A DNA stretch of 45,283 bases from Alcaligenaceae bacterium (lineage in GTDB: Bacteria; Pseudomonadota; Gammaproteobacteria; Burkholderiales; Burkholderiaceae_B): contig JAJUJD010000007.1 of NCBI GenBank assembly GCA_029267315.1, positions 1 through 45,283 of the forward strand. The letters run 5' to 3'. Shown here piece by piece: positions 15,093-26,335 of this stretch. Positions within the stretch are counted from its first letter, which is position 1. Each line of letters opens with the position of its first letter. The notes under the pieces were generated by a model, which worked only from the letters and a program-made list of their open reading frames with translations, did not search any database and had not been told where the DNA came from. A program made the position numbers and the translations under genes.

Positions 15093-16340
15093 ATGGTCCA
15101 AACTGCTTCTCACCCGGCCGGCGCGGCCAATTCCTCTTCCGCTACTCCCTCCGTTTCCATCCCTCCGGGTTCGGTAGGCATTGTCCAGCCCCAGATCATC
15201 CAATTCGACGAGCCGTTGCAGCTCACCAGCGGCCAAACGTTGCCCCAGTATCAACTGGCGGTGGAAACCTACGGCACTTTGAATGAAGACCGCAGCAATG
15301 CAGTGCTGATTTGTCATGCACTGAATGCCTCGCATCACGTGGCCGGCATATCGGCAGACAATCCGCGAGACGTCGGGTGGTGGGACAACATGGTGGGGCC
15401 CGGCAAGGCTGTCGATACTGACCGCTTCTTCGTGATTGGCGTGAACAATCTTGGGTCCTGCTTTGGCTCCACAGGGCCTGCCAGCATCAACCCGGCGACG
15501 GGCAAACCCTGGGGTGCGGCCTTTCCCGTCCTCACGGTAGAGGACTGGGTGCGTGCCCAAGCGCGCGTGGCCGATTACTTCGGCATTGATTGCTTTGCGG
15601 CGGTGATGGGGGGTTCGCTGGGCGGCATGCAGGCATTGAGTTGGTCCATCACATGCCCGGATCGTCTCCGGCACTGTGTCGTCATCGCCAGCACACCGCG
15701 CCTGTCTGCTCAGAATATCGGCTTTAACGAAGTGGCCCGACGCGCCATCATCAACGATCCGCAGTTTCATGGCGGCGATTACTACGAGCATGGAGTTGTG
15801 CCGGCGCATGGGCTATCAGTAGCACGCATGATTGGTCACATCACGTATCTGTCCGATGAAACCATGGCGGAGCGCTTCGGGCGTCAGCAGCGTGAGCCGG
15901 GGCAGGGCGGGTCCTACCACTACGGTTACGACGTGGAATTCGAGGTCGAATCCTACTTGCGTTACCAAGGCGAGAAATTCTCGCGCTATTTCGATGCGAA
16001 CACGTATTTGCTGATTACCCGCGCGCTGGACTACTTTGACCCAGCACGCAGCTACGACGGAGACCTCGCGCGCGCTATGGAGCCGGCCGGGGCCGATTTT
16101 CTCCTGGTTTCCTTCACGACCGACTGGCGCTTCCCGCCGGAGCGTTCCCGTGAAATCGTCAGGGCGCTACTGAAGAACAAATCCCCTGTCACATACGCGG
16201 AAATTGACGCGCCGCACGGGCATGATGCCTTCTTATTGGAAGACTCACGCTATCACGCCATCGTTCAAGGTTACTTCGACCGTATCGCGACCAGTCTGGG
16301 CTTGCGCGAGCGCAGCCACACCACGGGAGTCCTCGCGTGA
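15093..16340 (+). CDS. metX: homoserine O-acyltransferase MetX
   Basis: Alpha/beta-hydrolase-fold enzyme that activates homoserine with acetyl- or succinyl-CoA, the first committed step of methionine synthesis; cytoplasmic, 415 residues. The nucleophile is Ser175 in [11 protein letters not shown] and the catalytic His is 377 in [19 protein letters not shown] holds the likely acid. [11 protein letters not shown] and the [12 protein letters not shown] oxyanion region are typical. Which acyl-CoA it uses cannot be told reliably from family alone. The ATG overlaps the end of the riboswitch-like leader. The stop overlaps the metW start (GTGA). Confidence 0.96.
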   Translation: MVQTASHPAGAANSSSATPSVSIPPGSVGIVQPQIIQFDEPLQLTSGQTLPQYQLAVETYGTLNEDRSNAVLICHALNASHHVAGISADNPRDVGWWDNMVGPGKAVDTDRFFVIGVNNLGSCFGSTGPASINPATGKPWGAAFPVLTVEDWVRAQARVADYFGIDCFAAVMGGSLGGMQALSWSITCPDRLRHCVVIASTPRLSAQNIGFNEVARRAIINDPQFHGGDYYEHGVVPAHGLSVARMIGHITYLSDETMAERFGRQQREPGQGGSYHYGYDVEFEVESYLRYQGEKFSRYFDANTYLLITRALDYFDPARSYDGDLARAMEPAGADFLLVSFTTDWRFPPERSREIVRALLKNKSPVTYAEIDAPHGHDAFLLEDSRYHAIVQGYFDRIATSLGLRERSHTTGVLA

Positions 16341-16951
16341 ACCAGATCAGTCCTGTCCCTCCTGCACATGTACGCGCCGATCTCCGGCGCATCGCCAGCT
16401 GGATTGAACCAGGCAGTCGTGTGCTCGACCTGGGTTGCGGTGACGGCACTTTGCTCGCACACCTGCAAAACAACAAGCATTGCACGGGTGCTGGCGTGGA
16501 GCTCAGCGATCAGCAAGTGATAGCCAGCATACGCCGGGGCATACGTGTCATACAGCAGAACCTGGAAGAGGGGCTGGCACTTTTTGACGATCACCAGTTC
16601 GACACGGTCGTGCTCTCGCGCACCTTGCAATCCATGCACAACACCGAGCGCATTCTGAAGGAAATGGCTCGAGTGGCGCGCTATGGCATTGTGTCCTTCC
16701 CCAACTTTGGCTATTGGCCGCACGGATGGTCGATATTGCGTGGGCGTATGCCCGTGACGGGTGAAATGCCCTACGAGTGGTACAACACGCCGAACATCCA
16801 TTTATGTACCTTGCGAGACTTTGAAAATTTGGCGCGCAAGCTCGGGTTGCGGATTACCGACATGGCGACGTTCAAGGAAGACAAAGAGGTTAAACTCCTG
16901 CCTGGCTGGCGCAGCACGCTGGCCGTCTATCGTTTTGAATCCAGCTGCTGA
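16337..16951 (+). CDS. metW: methionine biosynthesis protein MetW (methyltransferase fold)
   Basis: A 204-residue class I methyltransferase-fold protein of the MetW family, found next to metX in many proteobacteria and needed with it for homoserine acylation in some species. It has the SAM-binding motif [15 protein letters not shown] near the N-terminus, then [15 protein letters not shown] and the MetW-typical block [20 protein letters not shown] and [17 protein letters not shown]. The start is GTG 16337, four bases inside the metX end, so the pair is translationally coupled and shares the metX leader. Confidence 0.95.
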   Translation: MNQISPVPPAHVRADLRRIASWIEPGSRVLDLGCGDGTLLAHLQNNKHCTGAGVELSDQQVIASIRRGIRVIQQNLEEGLALFDDHQFDTVVLSRTLQSMHNTERILKEMARVARYGIVSFPNFGYWPHGWSILRGRMPVTGEMPYEWYNTPNIHLCTLRDFENLARKLGLRITDMATFKEDKEVKLLPGWRSTLAVYRFESSC

Positions 16952-18206
16952 GAACGGAGCTGTCATCACTGCAAGCAAGCGCGTCTATACAAGTCCACGG
17001 GTTTTCCCGTTGCTCGTTCTGGGTTTCGCCAGCGGTCTGCCATTGGCCCTGACGGGCGGCACCCTGCAGGCATGGGCCACACTCGACGGCGTCTCGCTAC
17101 AGAACATCGGGTTTCTGACCCTCATCGGGTCGGCGTACACATTGAAGTTTCTGTGGGCACCCCTGGTCGACCGCTATTCTTTCCCCTTCTTGGGGCGCCG
17201 GCGCAGCTGGATATTTCTCTCTCAATTGGCTTTGGCCGGCTGTATCGCTGCCATGGGTGTTTATTCCCCGGGCGACCAGCTGCTGCCTCTGGCCATGTTG
17301 GCCGTGTTGGTGGCCTTCCTCTCGGCCACACAGGACATCGCTTTCGACGCCTACAGTACAGACGTCCTGCGCAGTGAAGAGCGGGCTGCAGGCGCTGCCG
17401 TCAAGGTGTTGGGCTACCGACTGGCCATGATTGTTTCCGGCGGGCTGGCATTGGTACTCGCCGACCAGTGGCTGGGCTGGCACAACACTTACTTTCTGAT
17501 GGGCGGCCTAATGGCGGTCTGCGCTTTCGCCACCGTACTGGCCCCTGAACCGGAAGTCGTGGCGGCCGCACCGCGTTCGCTGGCGATCGCCGTTGTGGAG
17601 CCGCTGGCGGAATTCTTCCGTAGGCGTGGCGCGGTCACCATTCTGTTGCTGATTGTGCTCTACAAGCTGGGCGACGCCTTTGCGGGAGCGCTATCTACCA
17701 CCTTTTTGCTACGCGGGGCGGGCTTCACAGGAACGGAAGTCGGGGCGGTGAACAAGGTGTTCGGCCTGGCTGCAACCATTGTCGGAGCACTTGCCGGCGG
17801 CACCATCATGGCACGCATGGGCCTGTACCGCTCGCTGATGTGGTTCGGCGTGCTGCAGGCAGTCTCGAATTTCGGCTATTGGATGCTGGCGGTTACGCCG
17901 CCGCACCTGTATTCCATGGCAGCCATCATCATGCTGGAAAACCTCTGTGGAGGTTTGGGCACTGCGGCCTTTGTAGCGTTGCTGATGGCACTTTGCCGCC
18001 AGGAGTTCTCCGCCACGCAGTTCGCCCTGCTGTCTGCACTATCCGCAGTGGGGCGTACATATTTGGCGGGCCCGCTCACGCCCCCCTTGGTGGAATCACT
18101 TGGCTGGCCGGGCTTTTTTGTAGTCACGGTTGCCATCGCCTTGCCCGGCCTCTTGCTTCTTTACTTCCGTAGGGAAGAAATCAGAGCTCTGGACTCGCCT
18201 CGCTAG
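16935..18206 (+). CDS. ampG: AmpG-family muropeptide permease (MFS)
   Basis: Inner-membrane transporter of the major facilitator family that brings cell-wall muropeptides into the cytoplasm for recycling. It has about 12 hydrophobic helices, starting with VFPLLVLGFASGLPLALTGG. Typical AmpG segments are LKFLWAPLVDRY, GRRRSWIF and ATQDIAFDAYSTDVL. The start is a problem. In frame before the first helix only TTG 16935 is a standard start, and it lies inside metW without a ribosome binding site; a GGAG at 16955-16958 is followed by no in-frame ATG, GTG or TTG. Translation is therefore probably coupled to metW. The 3' end overlaps the convergent VOC gene by 26 bp. Confidence 0.88.
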   Translation: MNPAAENGAVITASKRVYTSPRVFPLLVLGFASGLPLALTGGTLQAWATLDGVSLQNIGFLTLIGSAYTLKFLWAPLVDRYSFPFLGRRRSWIFLSQLALAGCIAAMGVYSPGDQLLPLAMLAVLVAFLSATQDIAFDAYSTDVLRSEERAAGAAVKVLGYRLAMIVSGGLALVLADQWLGWHNTYFLMGGLMAVCAFATVLAPEPEVVAAAPRSLAIAVVEPLAEFFRRRGAVTILLLIVLYKLGDAFAGALSTTFLLRGAGFTGTEVGAVNKVFGLAATIVGALAGGTIMARMGLYRSLMWFGVLQAVSNFGYWMLAVTPPHLYSMAAIIMLENLCGGLGTAAFVALLMALCRQEFSATQFALLSALSAVGRTYLAGPLTPPLVESLGWPGFFVVTVAIALPGLLLLYFRREEIRALDSPR

Positions 18207-18627
18207 CGGCTGCTGCTGCCGGCTCTGGATTCCACGCAACTTCCCACAGGTGTCCATCTGGGTCTTTGAAGATGCCGGAATAACCGCCCAGCAAGGTGTC
18301 GCGGGCGGGTTTGACCACCATCCCCCCCGACTGAGCCGCCTGTTGCAGCGCCTCGTCTACGTCAGCTCTTTCCGTCACGCAATGGCTCAGCATGAATTCC
18401 GTCATGGCCGGTGACTGTTGCTCGACTCCTGCCTCGTGCGCCAGACTTTCGCGCGGCCACAAGGCGAGCGCCAAGCCTGGCTGCAGTTCGAAGATGGCAG
18501 CTGCCCCATATTCCAGATCGGCCCCAACGATGCCCCGAGTTTTCCAGCCCAAGCCGTCCCGGTAAAAACGCACGGATTTCTCAAGGTTGTCGACGGCCAG
18601 CGTGATGATAGAGATATGCGGTTTCAT
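18181..18627 (-). CDS. VOC-fold (glyoxalase/bleomycin-resistance superfamily) protein
   Basis: A 148-residue vicinal-oxygen-chelate fold protein built of two beta-alpha-beta-beta-beta modules: ISIITLAVDNLEKSVRFYRDGLGW in the first and GYSGIFKDPDGHLWEVAWNP in the second. FKDPDGHLWEV is the usual metal-site ending. Members include glyoxalases, dioxygenases and antibiotic-binding proteins; the substrate cannot be assigned. The C-terminus has an Ala-rich tail. It starts two bases after the xthA stop and has no clear ribosome binding site, so it is probably translated by coupling with xthA. It overlaps the ampG 3' end. Confidence 0.85.
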   Translation of the reverse strand: MKPHISIITLAVDNLEKSVRFYRDGLGWKTRGIVGADLEYGAAAIFELQPGLALALWPRESLAHEAGVEQQSPAMTEFMLSHCVTERADVDEALQQAAQSGGMVVKPARDTLLGGYSGIFKDPDGHLWEVAWNPEPAAAAASEASPEL

Positions 18628-18629
18628 GG

Positions 18630-19409
18630 TCAGAAGGTGTACTCGTAGTCTATGGTCAGCGGAGCGTGGTCACTGAACCGCTGGTCTTTGTAGATCGAGG
18701 CCTGCGTCGCAGTGCCGGCAAGTGTGGGGGTGGCTATCTGGTAGTCGATGCGCCAGCCGACGTTCTTCGCCCATGCTTGCCCCCGGTTGCTCCACCATGT
18801 GTAGCCTTCTCCTGTGGCCTCCGGGTACAGGCGGCGGAAAACGTCGACCCAACCCTGTTCCTCGAACACCCGCGTCAGCCATTCCCGTTCCTCGGGAAGG
18901 AAGCCGCTGTTCTTCAGATTCCCTTTCCAGTTCTTGAGGTCGATTTCCCGGTGTGCGATATTCCAGTCGCCGCAGATCACGACTTCGCGTCCACAGCTGG
19001 CCAGCTGAGCCAGGTGGCTGAAGAAACGTTCCATGAATACGAACTTGGCCGCCTGGCGATGATCGCCGCTCGAGCCGGAGGGAAGGTAGACTGAGATGAC
19101 CGCCAGCTTGTCATAAACCAGTTCGATGTAACGACCTTCGGCATCTATCTCCGGTACCCCCAGGCCCTCTATTACCCGTTCAGGCTCGTGCCGAGTGTAG
19201 ATGCCGACGCCGCTGTAACCCTTTTTCTCTGCATAGTGAAAGTAGCCCTGATACCCGTCGGGTGCCAGCATCGCTTCAGTCATGTTGGGGGCTTGGGCCT
19301 TGAGCTCCTGCAGGCACACGAAGTCGGCGTTCTGTTCAGGCAACCAATCAAGAAAGCCTTTATTAACAGCGGAACGTATGCCATTGAGGTTGGCTGAGAT
19401 AATGCGCAT
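18630..19409 (-). CDS. xthA: exodeoxyribonuclease III / AP endonuclease
   Basis: Mg-dependent base-excision repair nuclease of the ExoIII/APE1 family, 259 residues. Motifs in order: NLNGIRSA, CLQELKA (metal-binding Glu), GYSGVGIYTR, ISVYLPSGS (near the active-site Tyr), CGDWNIAHREIDL (Asp-Trp-Asn), WWSNRGQAWAKNVGWRIDY and the terminal SDHAPLTIDY (Asp-His). All catalytic residues look intact. It is divergent from pyrE and followed by the VOC-fold gene at 2 nt. Confidence 0.95.
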   Translation of the reverse strand: MRIISANLNGIRSAVNKGFLDWLPEQNADFVCLQELKAQAPNMTEAMLAPDGYQGYFHYAEKKGYSGVGIYTRHEPERVIEGLGVPEIDAEGRYIELVYDKLAVISVYLPSGSSGDHRQAAKFVFMERFFSHLAQLASCGREVVICGDWNIAHREIDLKNWKGNLKNSGFLPEEREWLTRVFEEQGWVDVFRRLYPEATGEGYTWWSNRGQAWAKNVGWRIDYQIATPTLAGTATQASIYKDQRFSDHAPLTIDYEYTF

Positions 19410-19548
19410 GTCTTCCTTCGATCAAATCAACAGCTGAACTTTAACAGCATGCAAGCGCCACCGCGATGCGGGCTAATGACGGCCAGCTTTGCCTGCGAGA
19501 CAGGTTTATAGCGGATAATGTCGCTTTTTCGCGTATCAGGCAGATATC

Positions 19549-20220
19549 ATGGCAAACGCAAGCAACCGCGGCGATTTCGTCCGTTTTGCTCTGGAGCAGG
19601 GAGTGCTCCGCTTCGGCGAGTTCAAGGTCAAGTCGGGGCGAATCAGCCCATATTTCTTTAACGCGGGGCTGTTCAATACGGGTGCCTCAGTAGGGCGTCT
19701 GGCCCAGTTTTATGCTCAGGCTTTGGTCGATTCAGGCGTGCAGTTCGACATGCTGTTTGGGCCAGCCTATAAAGGTATCCCCCTTTCCACTGCGACGGCC
19801 ATCGAACTTGCCCGCCATCCTCAAATGGGTGGCCGAGACGTTCCGTTTGCCTTCAACCGCAAGGAAGCTAAAGATCACGGGGAAGGCGGTGTGCTGGTTG
19901 GTGCGCCTCTGCAGGGCAAAGTGGTCATTATTGACGATGTGATCACGGCTGGCACGTCAGTAAGGGAATCTGTACAGATCATTCGCGACGCGGGTGCGGA
20001 ACCCGTTGCGGTGCTCATCGCGCTGGATCGCATGGAGCGCGCCGGTGCAGATGATGCGCTCTCACCGCATTCGGCCGTCCAGGATGTTCAGCTGACCCAT
20101 GGCATGCCAGTGGTCAGTATTGCCTCGTTGGAAGACATTATGTCGGTGCTGGAGGGGGATTCCAGCCTCGCAGCGCATCGCGAGGCTGTGCAGGCTTACC
20201 GGGCGCGGTACGGGGTGTGA
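19549..20220 (+). CDS. pyrE: orotate phosphoribosyltransferase
   Basis: Cytoplasmic enzyme of pyrimidine synthesis that joins orotate with PRPP to give orotidine monophosphate; 223 residues, normal length. It has [16 protein letters not shown] near the N-terminus, [10 protein letters not shown], the flexible-loop segment [13 protein letters not shown] and the PRPP-binding motif [17 protein letters not shown]. It is a single gene divergent from xthA; no attenuator or leader structure is obvious in the 139 bp upstream. Confidence 0.97.
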   Translation: MANASNRGDFVRFALEQGVLRFGEFKVKSGRISPYFFNAGLFNTGASVGRLAQFYAQALVDSGVQFDMLFGPAYKGIPLSTATAIELARHPQMGGRDVPFAFNRKEAKDHGEGGVLVGAPLQGKVVIIDDVITAGTSVRESVQIIRDAGAEPVAVLIALDRMERAGADDALSPHSAVQDVQLTHGMPVVSIASLEDIMSVLEGDSSLAAHREAVQAYRARYGV

Positions 20221-20247
20221 TACACCTGCTAGGCGCCCGGCGAGTGG

Positions 20248-21705
20248 TCAGGCGTCTAGCTTTTCCTTGAGCAGCTGGTTTACCTGCTGCGGGTTTGCCT
20301 TGCCTTTGGCGGCCTTCATTACCTGACCGACCAGCGAATTGAACGCCTTCTGACGGCCAGCGCGGTATTCCTCGACGATGGCGGGGTTGGCTGCCAAGAC
20401 TTCATCGATCATGGTGCTAATTGCGCCGGAATCGCTGATCTGCTTCAGCCCACGAGCCTCAATGATGGCGTCGGGGTTGCCGTTTTCCTCGCCTGCCCAC
20501 ATGGCTGCAAAGACGTCGCGCGCGATCTTGTTGGAGATGGTGCCGTCGATGATCCGTTGAATGAGGGCAGCCAGTTGTTCCGGGCGCACGGGGCAGTCGG
20601 CCAGCTCGCGTTCCTCGCGGTTCAAGGTGGCAGCCAGCTCGCCAAGAATCCAGTTGGCGCCAAGCTTGGCCTGGCCTTGCGGCAATGCTGCGGCGACTTC
20701 TTCGAAGTAATCGGAAGTGGCGCGATCCATGGTGAGCTGCGCCGCATCGTAGGCGGTCAGGCCGAGCTCTTCTTCGAAACGCTGACGCTTCTGCGAGGGC
20801 AGCTCGGGCATCGCGGCGCGAATACGCTCGATCCATTCTGGCGCAATTACCAGTGGGGGAAGGTCGGGGTCGGGGAAGTAGCGGTAATCATGCGCGTCTT
20901 CCTTGCTGCGCATGCTACGGGTTTCGTCGCGGTCGGCATCATAAAGCCGCGTTTCCTGAACGACCGTACCGCCATCTTCGATGAGTTCGATCTGCCGGCG
21001 GGCTTCGAAAAGAATGGCGCGTTCCAGGAATCGGAATGAGTTCACGTTCTTGATTTCGCAACGCGTGCCGAATTCCTTCTGGCCACGCGGGCGCACGGAT
21101 ACATTGGCGTCCACGCGGAAGGAACCTTCCTGCATGTTGCCGTCACAAATACCCAGCCATACCACCAGCGCATGAAGCGTGCGTGCATAGGCCACCGCTT
21201 CAGCAGCGGAGCGCAATTCCGGTTCGGTGACGATTTCCAGCAGCGGTGTGCCCGCCCGGTTAAGGTCGATGCCGGTAGAGGATTCACCGTGCGGGCCGGT
21301 GAAGTTTTCGTGTAGCGACTTGCCGGCGTCTTCCTCGAGGTGGGCGCGGGTGAGATTGACCGTCTTTTCCTCATCACCCACGAAGAAGCGCAGCGAGCCG
21401 CCCTGAACGACTGGGATCTCCAGTTGGCTGATCTGATAGTTCTTCGGCAGGTCGGGGTAAAAGTAGTTCTTGCGCTCGAATTTCGAGAAGGGGGCGACAT
21501 GGGCGCCGATGGCCAGGCCAAACACAATGGCGCGTTCCACGGCCCCGTAGTTCATGACCGGCAACGTACCGGGCAGCGCGAGGTCGACAACGCTGGCCTG
21601 CGTATTGGGGGCCGCCCCGAAGCGCGTGCTGCTGTTAGAAAAGATCTTTGATTCGGTGGAAAGCTGGACGTGCGTTTCCAGGCCGATGACGATTTCCCAA
21701 TCCAT
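20248..21705 (-). CDS. gatB: aspartyl/glutamyl-tRNA amidotransferase subunit B
   Basis: Kinase/transamidation subunit of GatCAB, which converts Glu-tRNA-Gln and/or Asp-tRNA-Asn to the amide forms. At 485 residues it is full length. The N-terminus [20 protein letters not shown] is the family signature. [16 protein letters not shown] and [18 protein letters not shown] are typical core motifs, and the C-terminal tail domain ([21 protein letters not shown]) binds tRNA. Its ATG overlaps the gatA stop (TAATG). It is the last gene of gatC-gatA-gatB. Confidence 0.97.
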   Translation of the reverse strand: MDWEIVIGLETHVQLSTESKIFSNSSTRFGAAPNTQASVVDLALPGTLPVMNYGAVERAIVFGLAIGAHVAPFSKFERKNYFYPDLPKNYQISQLEIPVVQGGSLRFFVGDEEKTVNLTRAHLEEDAGKSLHENFTGPHGESSTGIDLNRAGTPLLEIVTEPELRSAAEAVAYARTLHALVVWLGICDGNMQEGSFRVDANVSVRPRGQKEFGTRCEIKNVNSFRFLERAILFEARRQIELIEDGGTVVQETRLYDADRDETRSMRSKEDAHDYRYFPDPDLPPLVIAPEWIERIRAAMPELPSQKRQRFEEELGLTAYDAAQLTMDRATSDYFEEVAAALPQGQAKLGANWILGELAATLNREERELADCPVRPEQLAALIQRIIDGTISNKIARDVFAAMWAGEENGNPDAIIEARGLKQISDSGAISTMIDEVLAANPAIVEEYRAGRQKAFNSLVGQVMKAAKGKANPQQVNQLLKEKLDA

Positions 21706-23234
21706 TATTGCTGTCCTGGAGTACGTTGATGCCAGTCAGTCGCCTGCTGAAAGCAGTCGGCGATGGCGAGCAGTTCACCTTCTGCGAAGTAATTGCCGAT
21801 GATTTGCAGCCCGATGGGCAACTTGGGTTCGGCGCTGAAGCCGCAGGGAACCGACATGGCGGGCAGGCCCGCGAGGCTCACACTCAGTGTGTAGATATCA
21901 GACAGCCAGTCAGCGAGCGGATCCTCGCGGTTATCACCGATTTGACGGGCGACGTTCGGCGAGACCGGGCCCATGATGACGTCGCAGTGTTCCGAGAACG
22001 CCTGCTGGAAATCAGTGGTGATCATGCGTCGGACGCGTTGTGCTTGCAGGTAGTAGGCATCGTAGTAGCCATGGCACAGTACGTAGGTGCCGGCCAGAAT
22101 GCGGCGGCGCACTTCCGGGCCAAAGCCTTCGAACCGCGAACGGCTGGTCATCTCTTCGAGGTCGCCGTACTGAGCAGTGCGATGCCCGAACCGGACACCA
22201 TCGAAGCGGGATAGGTTGGTCGAGGCTTCCGCGGGCGCGATGACGTAATAGGCAGGAATGGAAAGCTCGGTGCGCGGCAAGGATATTTCTACACGCACTG
22301 CGCCCAGTTCTTCGAAGGTTCGCAGCGCCTGCTCCACTGCCTGAGCGACATCCGGGGACAGCCCGCCATTGAAGTATTCACGCGGCACGCCAATGCGCAA
22401 ACCGTCCAGTGGGCGCTCGCCTTTCTGTTGCTGAGAGGCAAGGGCTGCGTCGAAGTTGGAGCGGATGCGCTGAGCGTTATTGGCTTTGCCGTCGCAACTT
22501 TCCAGGCTGGTGGAGTCCATGGGATCGAAGCCGACCATGGGTTCCAGCAGTTCGAGCAGATCACGGGCATGGCGTGCGATCGGGCCGGCTTGGTCCAGAC
22601 TGGAACCGTAGGCGATCATGCCAAAGCGCGAGACCGTGCCGTAGGTAGGCTTGATGCCCGACAGGCCGCAGAAGGCAGAAGGCTGGCGAATAGAGCCGCC
22701 GGTATCAGTGCCGGTCGCCGCCATGACCAAGCCGGCAGCCACGGCAGCGGCCGAGCCACCAGACGAACCGCCGGGAACACGGCTGTGATCCCAGGGGTTG
22801 AGCACAGGGCCGAAATAGGACGTCTCGTTGCCCGAACCCATGGCGAATTCATCGCAGTTCAGCTTGCCCAGCGAAACCGCACCTGCACCAGCCAAGCGGC
22901 TGACGACGGTGGCGTCGAAGGGGCTGACATAGTTTTCCAGCATGCGGCTGGCGGCCGTGGTGCGCCACCCGCGGGTGACGAAGACATCTTTGTGGGCGAT
23001 AGGGATACCGGCCAGCGAGGGTGCCTCGCCCGACTTCAGGGCGGCGTCGGCCTGAGAGGCTTGGGCCAGGGTGAGCTCGGCATCGACGTGCAAAAAGGCA
23101 TTCAGCTGCGACTGGGCCTCGATGGCCTCCAGCGCACTGCGGGCCAGTTCGACGGCGCTGAGTTCGCCACTGCGGAGGGTTTCCCGCAATGCCTGAATAC
23201 TGGGAAACTGGGTGTGTAGAGGAAGGTTTGCCAT
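21705..23234 (-). CDS. gatA: aspartyl/glutamyl-tRNA amidotransferase subunit A
   Basis: Glutaminase subunit of GatCAB, 509 residues, amidase-signature family. The Ser-cisSer-Lys triad lies in [12 protein letters not shown] (Lys), [15 protein letters not shown] (cis-Ser) and [17 protein letters not shown] (nucleophilic Ser). Ammonia released from glutamine passes to GatB. It starts 3 bp after gatC and overlaps gatB by one base. [21 protein letters not shown] sits at the usual middle position. Confidence 0.97.
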   Translation of the reverse strand: MANLPLHTQFPSIQALRETLRSGELSAVELARSALEAIEAQSQLNAFLHVDAELTLAQASQADAALKSGEAPSLAGIPIAHKDVFVTRGWRTTAASRMLENYVSPFDATVVSRLAGAGAVSLGKLNCDEFAMGSGNETSYFGPVLNPWDHSRVPGGSSGGSAAAVAAGLVMAATGTDTGGSIRQPSAFCGLSGIKPTYGTVSRFGMIAYGSSLDQAGPIARHARDLLELLEPMVGFDPMDSTSLESCDGKANNAQRIRSNFDAALASQQQKGERPLDGLRIGVPREYFNGGLSPDVAQAVEQALRTFEELGAVRVEISLPRTELSIPAYYVIAPAEASTNLSRFDGVRFGHRTAQYGDLEEMTSRSRFEGFGPEVRRRILAGTYVLCHGYYDAYYLQAQRVRRMITTDFQQAFSEHCDVIMGPVSPNVARQIGDNREDPLADWLSDIYTLSVSLAGLPAMSVPCGFSAEPKLPIGLQIIGNYFAEGELLAIADCFQQATDWHQRTPGQQ

Positions 23235-23237
23235 GCT

Positions 23238-23546
23238 TTACTCGATGACCGTTGGCACCAGGAAGAGGCCTTCTGCCTGGGCGGGCGCGTTGGCCATGAG
23301 TTCGGCGCGCTCGCTTTCCGTTAAAGTGGGGGCGGCGACGTCCTCGCGCAGGCGCAGCTGGATTTCTTGATGGGCCGACAGCGGGTGCGCCATGGGCTCC
23401 ACCCCCTGGGTGTCGACCGCCTGCAGGCGCGCCATCAGACCGAGGATGTCACTGAGTTCCTTTTGAGTCTGGGCTGCATCTTCAGGCGAAAGTTCAATGC
23501 GCGCCAGGCGTGCGATGCGCTTTACGTCTTGCTCGGAAATTGCCAT
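23238..23546 (-). CDS. gatC: aspartyl/glutamyl-tRNA amidotransferase subunit C
   Basis: Small clamp subunit that stabilises the GatA-GatB interface, 102 residues. It has the family pattern VKRIARLARIELSPEDAAQT, LSDILGLMARLQAVDTQGV and EPMAHPL, with a conserved C-terminal LREDVAAPTLT. It is first of the gatCAB operon and divergent from mreB across about 215 bp. On the minus strand TATAAT (23636-23641) is a plausible -10 for the operon, without a clear -35. Confidence 0.95.
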   Translation of the reverse strand: MAISEQDVKRIARLARIELSPEDAAQTQKELSDILGLMARLQAVDTQGVEPMAHPLSAHQEIQLRLREDVAAPTLTESERAELMANAPAQAEGLFLVPTVIE

Positions 23547-23716
23547 GAGTATGTTGACCTGGTGGCGGGAAAAAGGATTTGTTACGGCTATATCAAGGGG
23601 TTACAGCAGCCGTTATTCGATGCTAACAAACACCGATTATAAGTTATCATTCCTTGTTTGATCGGATAGTCCGGCTTCCCTGCGGCGCGGCTCATGGCGC
23701 GCGGGTGCACTTTTAA

Positions 23717-24805
<1,089 letters not shown>

Positions 24806-24861
24806 TATCGGTATTGCACTGACCCGCGCGCGGTCCGGCGCGGGGCGGTATCAACAGACTC

Positions 24862-25752
24862 ATGCAGGAAAACGGCTCGCTGAAGTTGTTCAGACACGGT
24901 CCGCCAGCCGAAGTTCGGCTGTTTGCGCTGGCTTTCCTTGCGCTCGCTTTGCTGTTGGTCGATGCCCGCTGGTCCACATTGGAGCCCATGCGTCAAGGCA
25001 TCTCGGTATTGCTTTACCCCTTCCAGCGCGTCATGCTGGCTCCACGCGATGGTGTGGAGCGCGTCAAAGGGTGGATAGATGCCGCCAATGAAATGCGCAT
25101 CGAAAAAGAAGCCCTGCAAAGACAGCGAATCGAGCTGGCGCAAATGGCCACACACGCTGCCCAGTTGGCGGCGGAGAACGATCAGCTACGGCGTCTTCTG
25201 AACGTGCCCGGCACGGTCACTCAGCCATCCATCGCCGTGGAAGTGCTGTTCGAACCAACCAGTGCATTCAATCACCACTTGGTTTTCAACAAGGGCAGTT
25301 CAAGCGGAATACAGCCTGGCATGCCTGTCATCGACGAAGGTGGCGTGGTCGGGCAAATCGTGCGCGTTACGCCCTTTACGTCGGAAGCTGCGCTCATTAA
25401 TGATGACAAGCTTTCCATTCCCGTACAGATATTGCGCAATGGTCTGCGATTGATCGCGTTTGGCGGTGGTGCGGATGGCAAGATGGAAGTGCGCTACCTC
25501 ACAGCCGGAGCGGACATTCAGCCGGGCGATGAGCTGGTCACAAGCGGGATCGGCGGTTTGTTTCCTGCCGGGTTGTCCGTAGCAAGGGTCGATAGTGTGC
25601 ACAGAGATTCCGCTACGGGTTTTGCCATGGCTCTGGCTTCGCCGCTCGCTCACCCTGAACGGCACCGTCATTTCTTGGTGTTGCAGGTTGACGTGGAAGA
25701 AGCCAAGCGCCATCGGGAAGCACTCAACGGCATTCCGGGAGACCTTCGCTAA
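24862..25752 (+). CDS. mreC: rod-shape-determining protein MreC
   Basis: Bitopic inner-membrane protein linking MreB to the periplasmic elongasome, 296 residues. It has one N-terminal membrane helix (LFALAFLALALLLVDARW), a periplasmic coiled coil (about 75-112, EMRIEKEALQRQRIELAQMA) and the MreC beta domains with GIQPGMPVIDEGGVVGQIV and LVTSGIGGLFPAGLSVA. Its stop overlaps the mreD start (TAATG). Confidence 0.95.
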   Translation: MQENGSLKLFRHGPPAEVRLFALAFLALALLLVDARWSTLEPMRQGISVLLYPFQRVMLAPRDGVERVKGWIDAANEMRIEKEALQRQRIELAQMATHAAQLAAENDQLRRLLNVPGTVTQPSIAVEVLFEPTSAFNHHLVFNKGSSSGIQPGMPVIDEGGVVGQIVRVTPFTSEAALINDDKLSIPVQILRNGLRLIAFGGGADGKMEVRYLTAGADIQPGDELVTSGIGGLFPAGLSVARVDSVHRDSATGFAMALASPLAHPERHRHFLVLQVDVEEAKRHREALNGIPGDLR

Positions 25753-26321
25753 TGGCCCGCCGAGTCAAGGTCGAGGTCACTCGCAAGGGGGCGGGTCTAT
25801 CTTCGCTGGAACCCATTGATACAGCGCCGTTCCGGCTCGCAGCGAACCCGGGCTTCATCTGGTTTACCGTGATTGCAGTCTGGTTATTTTCCCTTCTGCC
25901 CTGGCGAGTGTGGCAGCCGGCCCCCGATCTTCTTCTGCTGGTGATTGCCTACTGGTGCCTGAACGAACCCCGACGGATGGGCATGGGCACGGCCTTCTGT
26001 TTCGGCATTCTGATGGACGTTCACGACGGCAGTCTGCTTGGCGTGCACGCACTCACCTACACACTGGCCGCCTACGGGACCCTGGTGCTGTCCAGGCGGC
26101 TGCAGCGCTTCAACTCGGTGGTTCAGTGCCTGCATGTGCTGCCCATCTTTGTCGTGGCGAAATCTGCGAGTCGCCTGATTGAAGGCTGGCTGGCGGGGGA
26201 ATGGCTGGGATGGAACTGGCTATGGTCCGCCTTCCTCATGGCGCTGTTGTGGCCATTGGTCGATGTGCTGTTGCAGATGCCACAGCGTCGCCATGAGGAA
26301 GGCGACGGCGGCGCTGTCTGA
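25752..26321 (+). CDS. mreD: rod-shape-determining protein MreD
   Basis: Small polytopic inner-membrane protein of the elongasome, 189 residues with about five hydrophobic helices. It has the MreD-like stretch PDLLLLVIAYWCLNEPRRMGMGTAFCFGILMDV (in overlapping parts), then GVHALTYTLAAYGTLVLSRR. The family is poorly conserved, but its place between mreC and mrdA makes the call firm. A basic 25-residue N-terminus precedes the first helix. Confidence 0.92.
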   Translation: MARRVKVEVTRKGAGLSSLEPIDTAPFRLAANPGFIWFTVIAVWLFSLLPWRVWQPAPDLLLLVIAYWCLNEPRRMGMGTAFCFGILMDVHDGSLLGVHALTYTLAAYGTLVLSRRLQRFNSVVQCLHVLPIFVVAKSASRLIEGWLAGEWLGWNWLWSAFLMALLWPLVDVLLQMPQRRHEEGDGGAV

Positions 26322-26335
26322 AGGCGGCGCGCATC

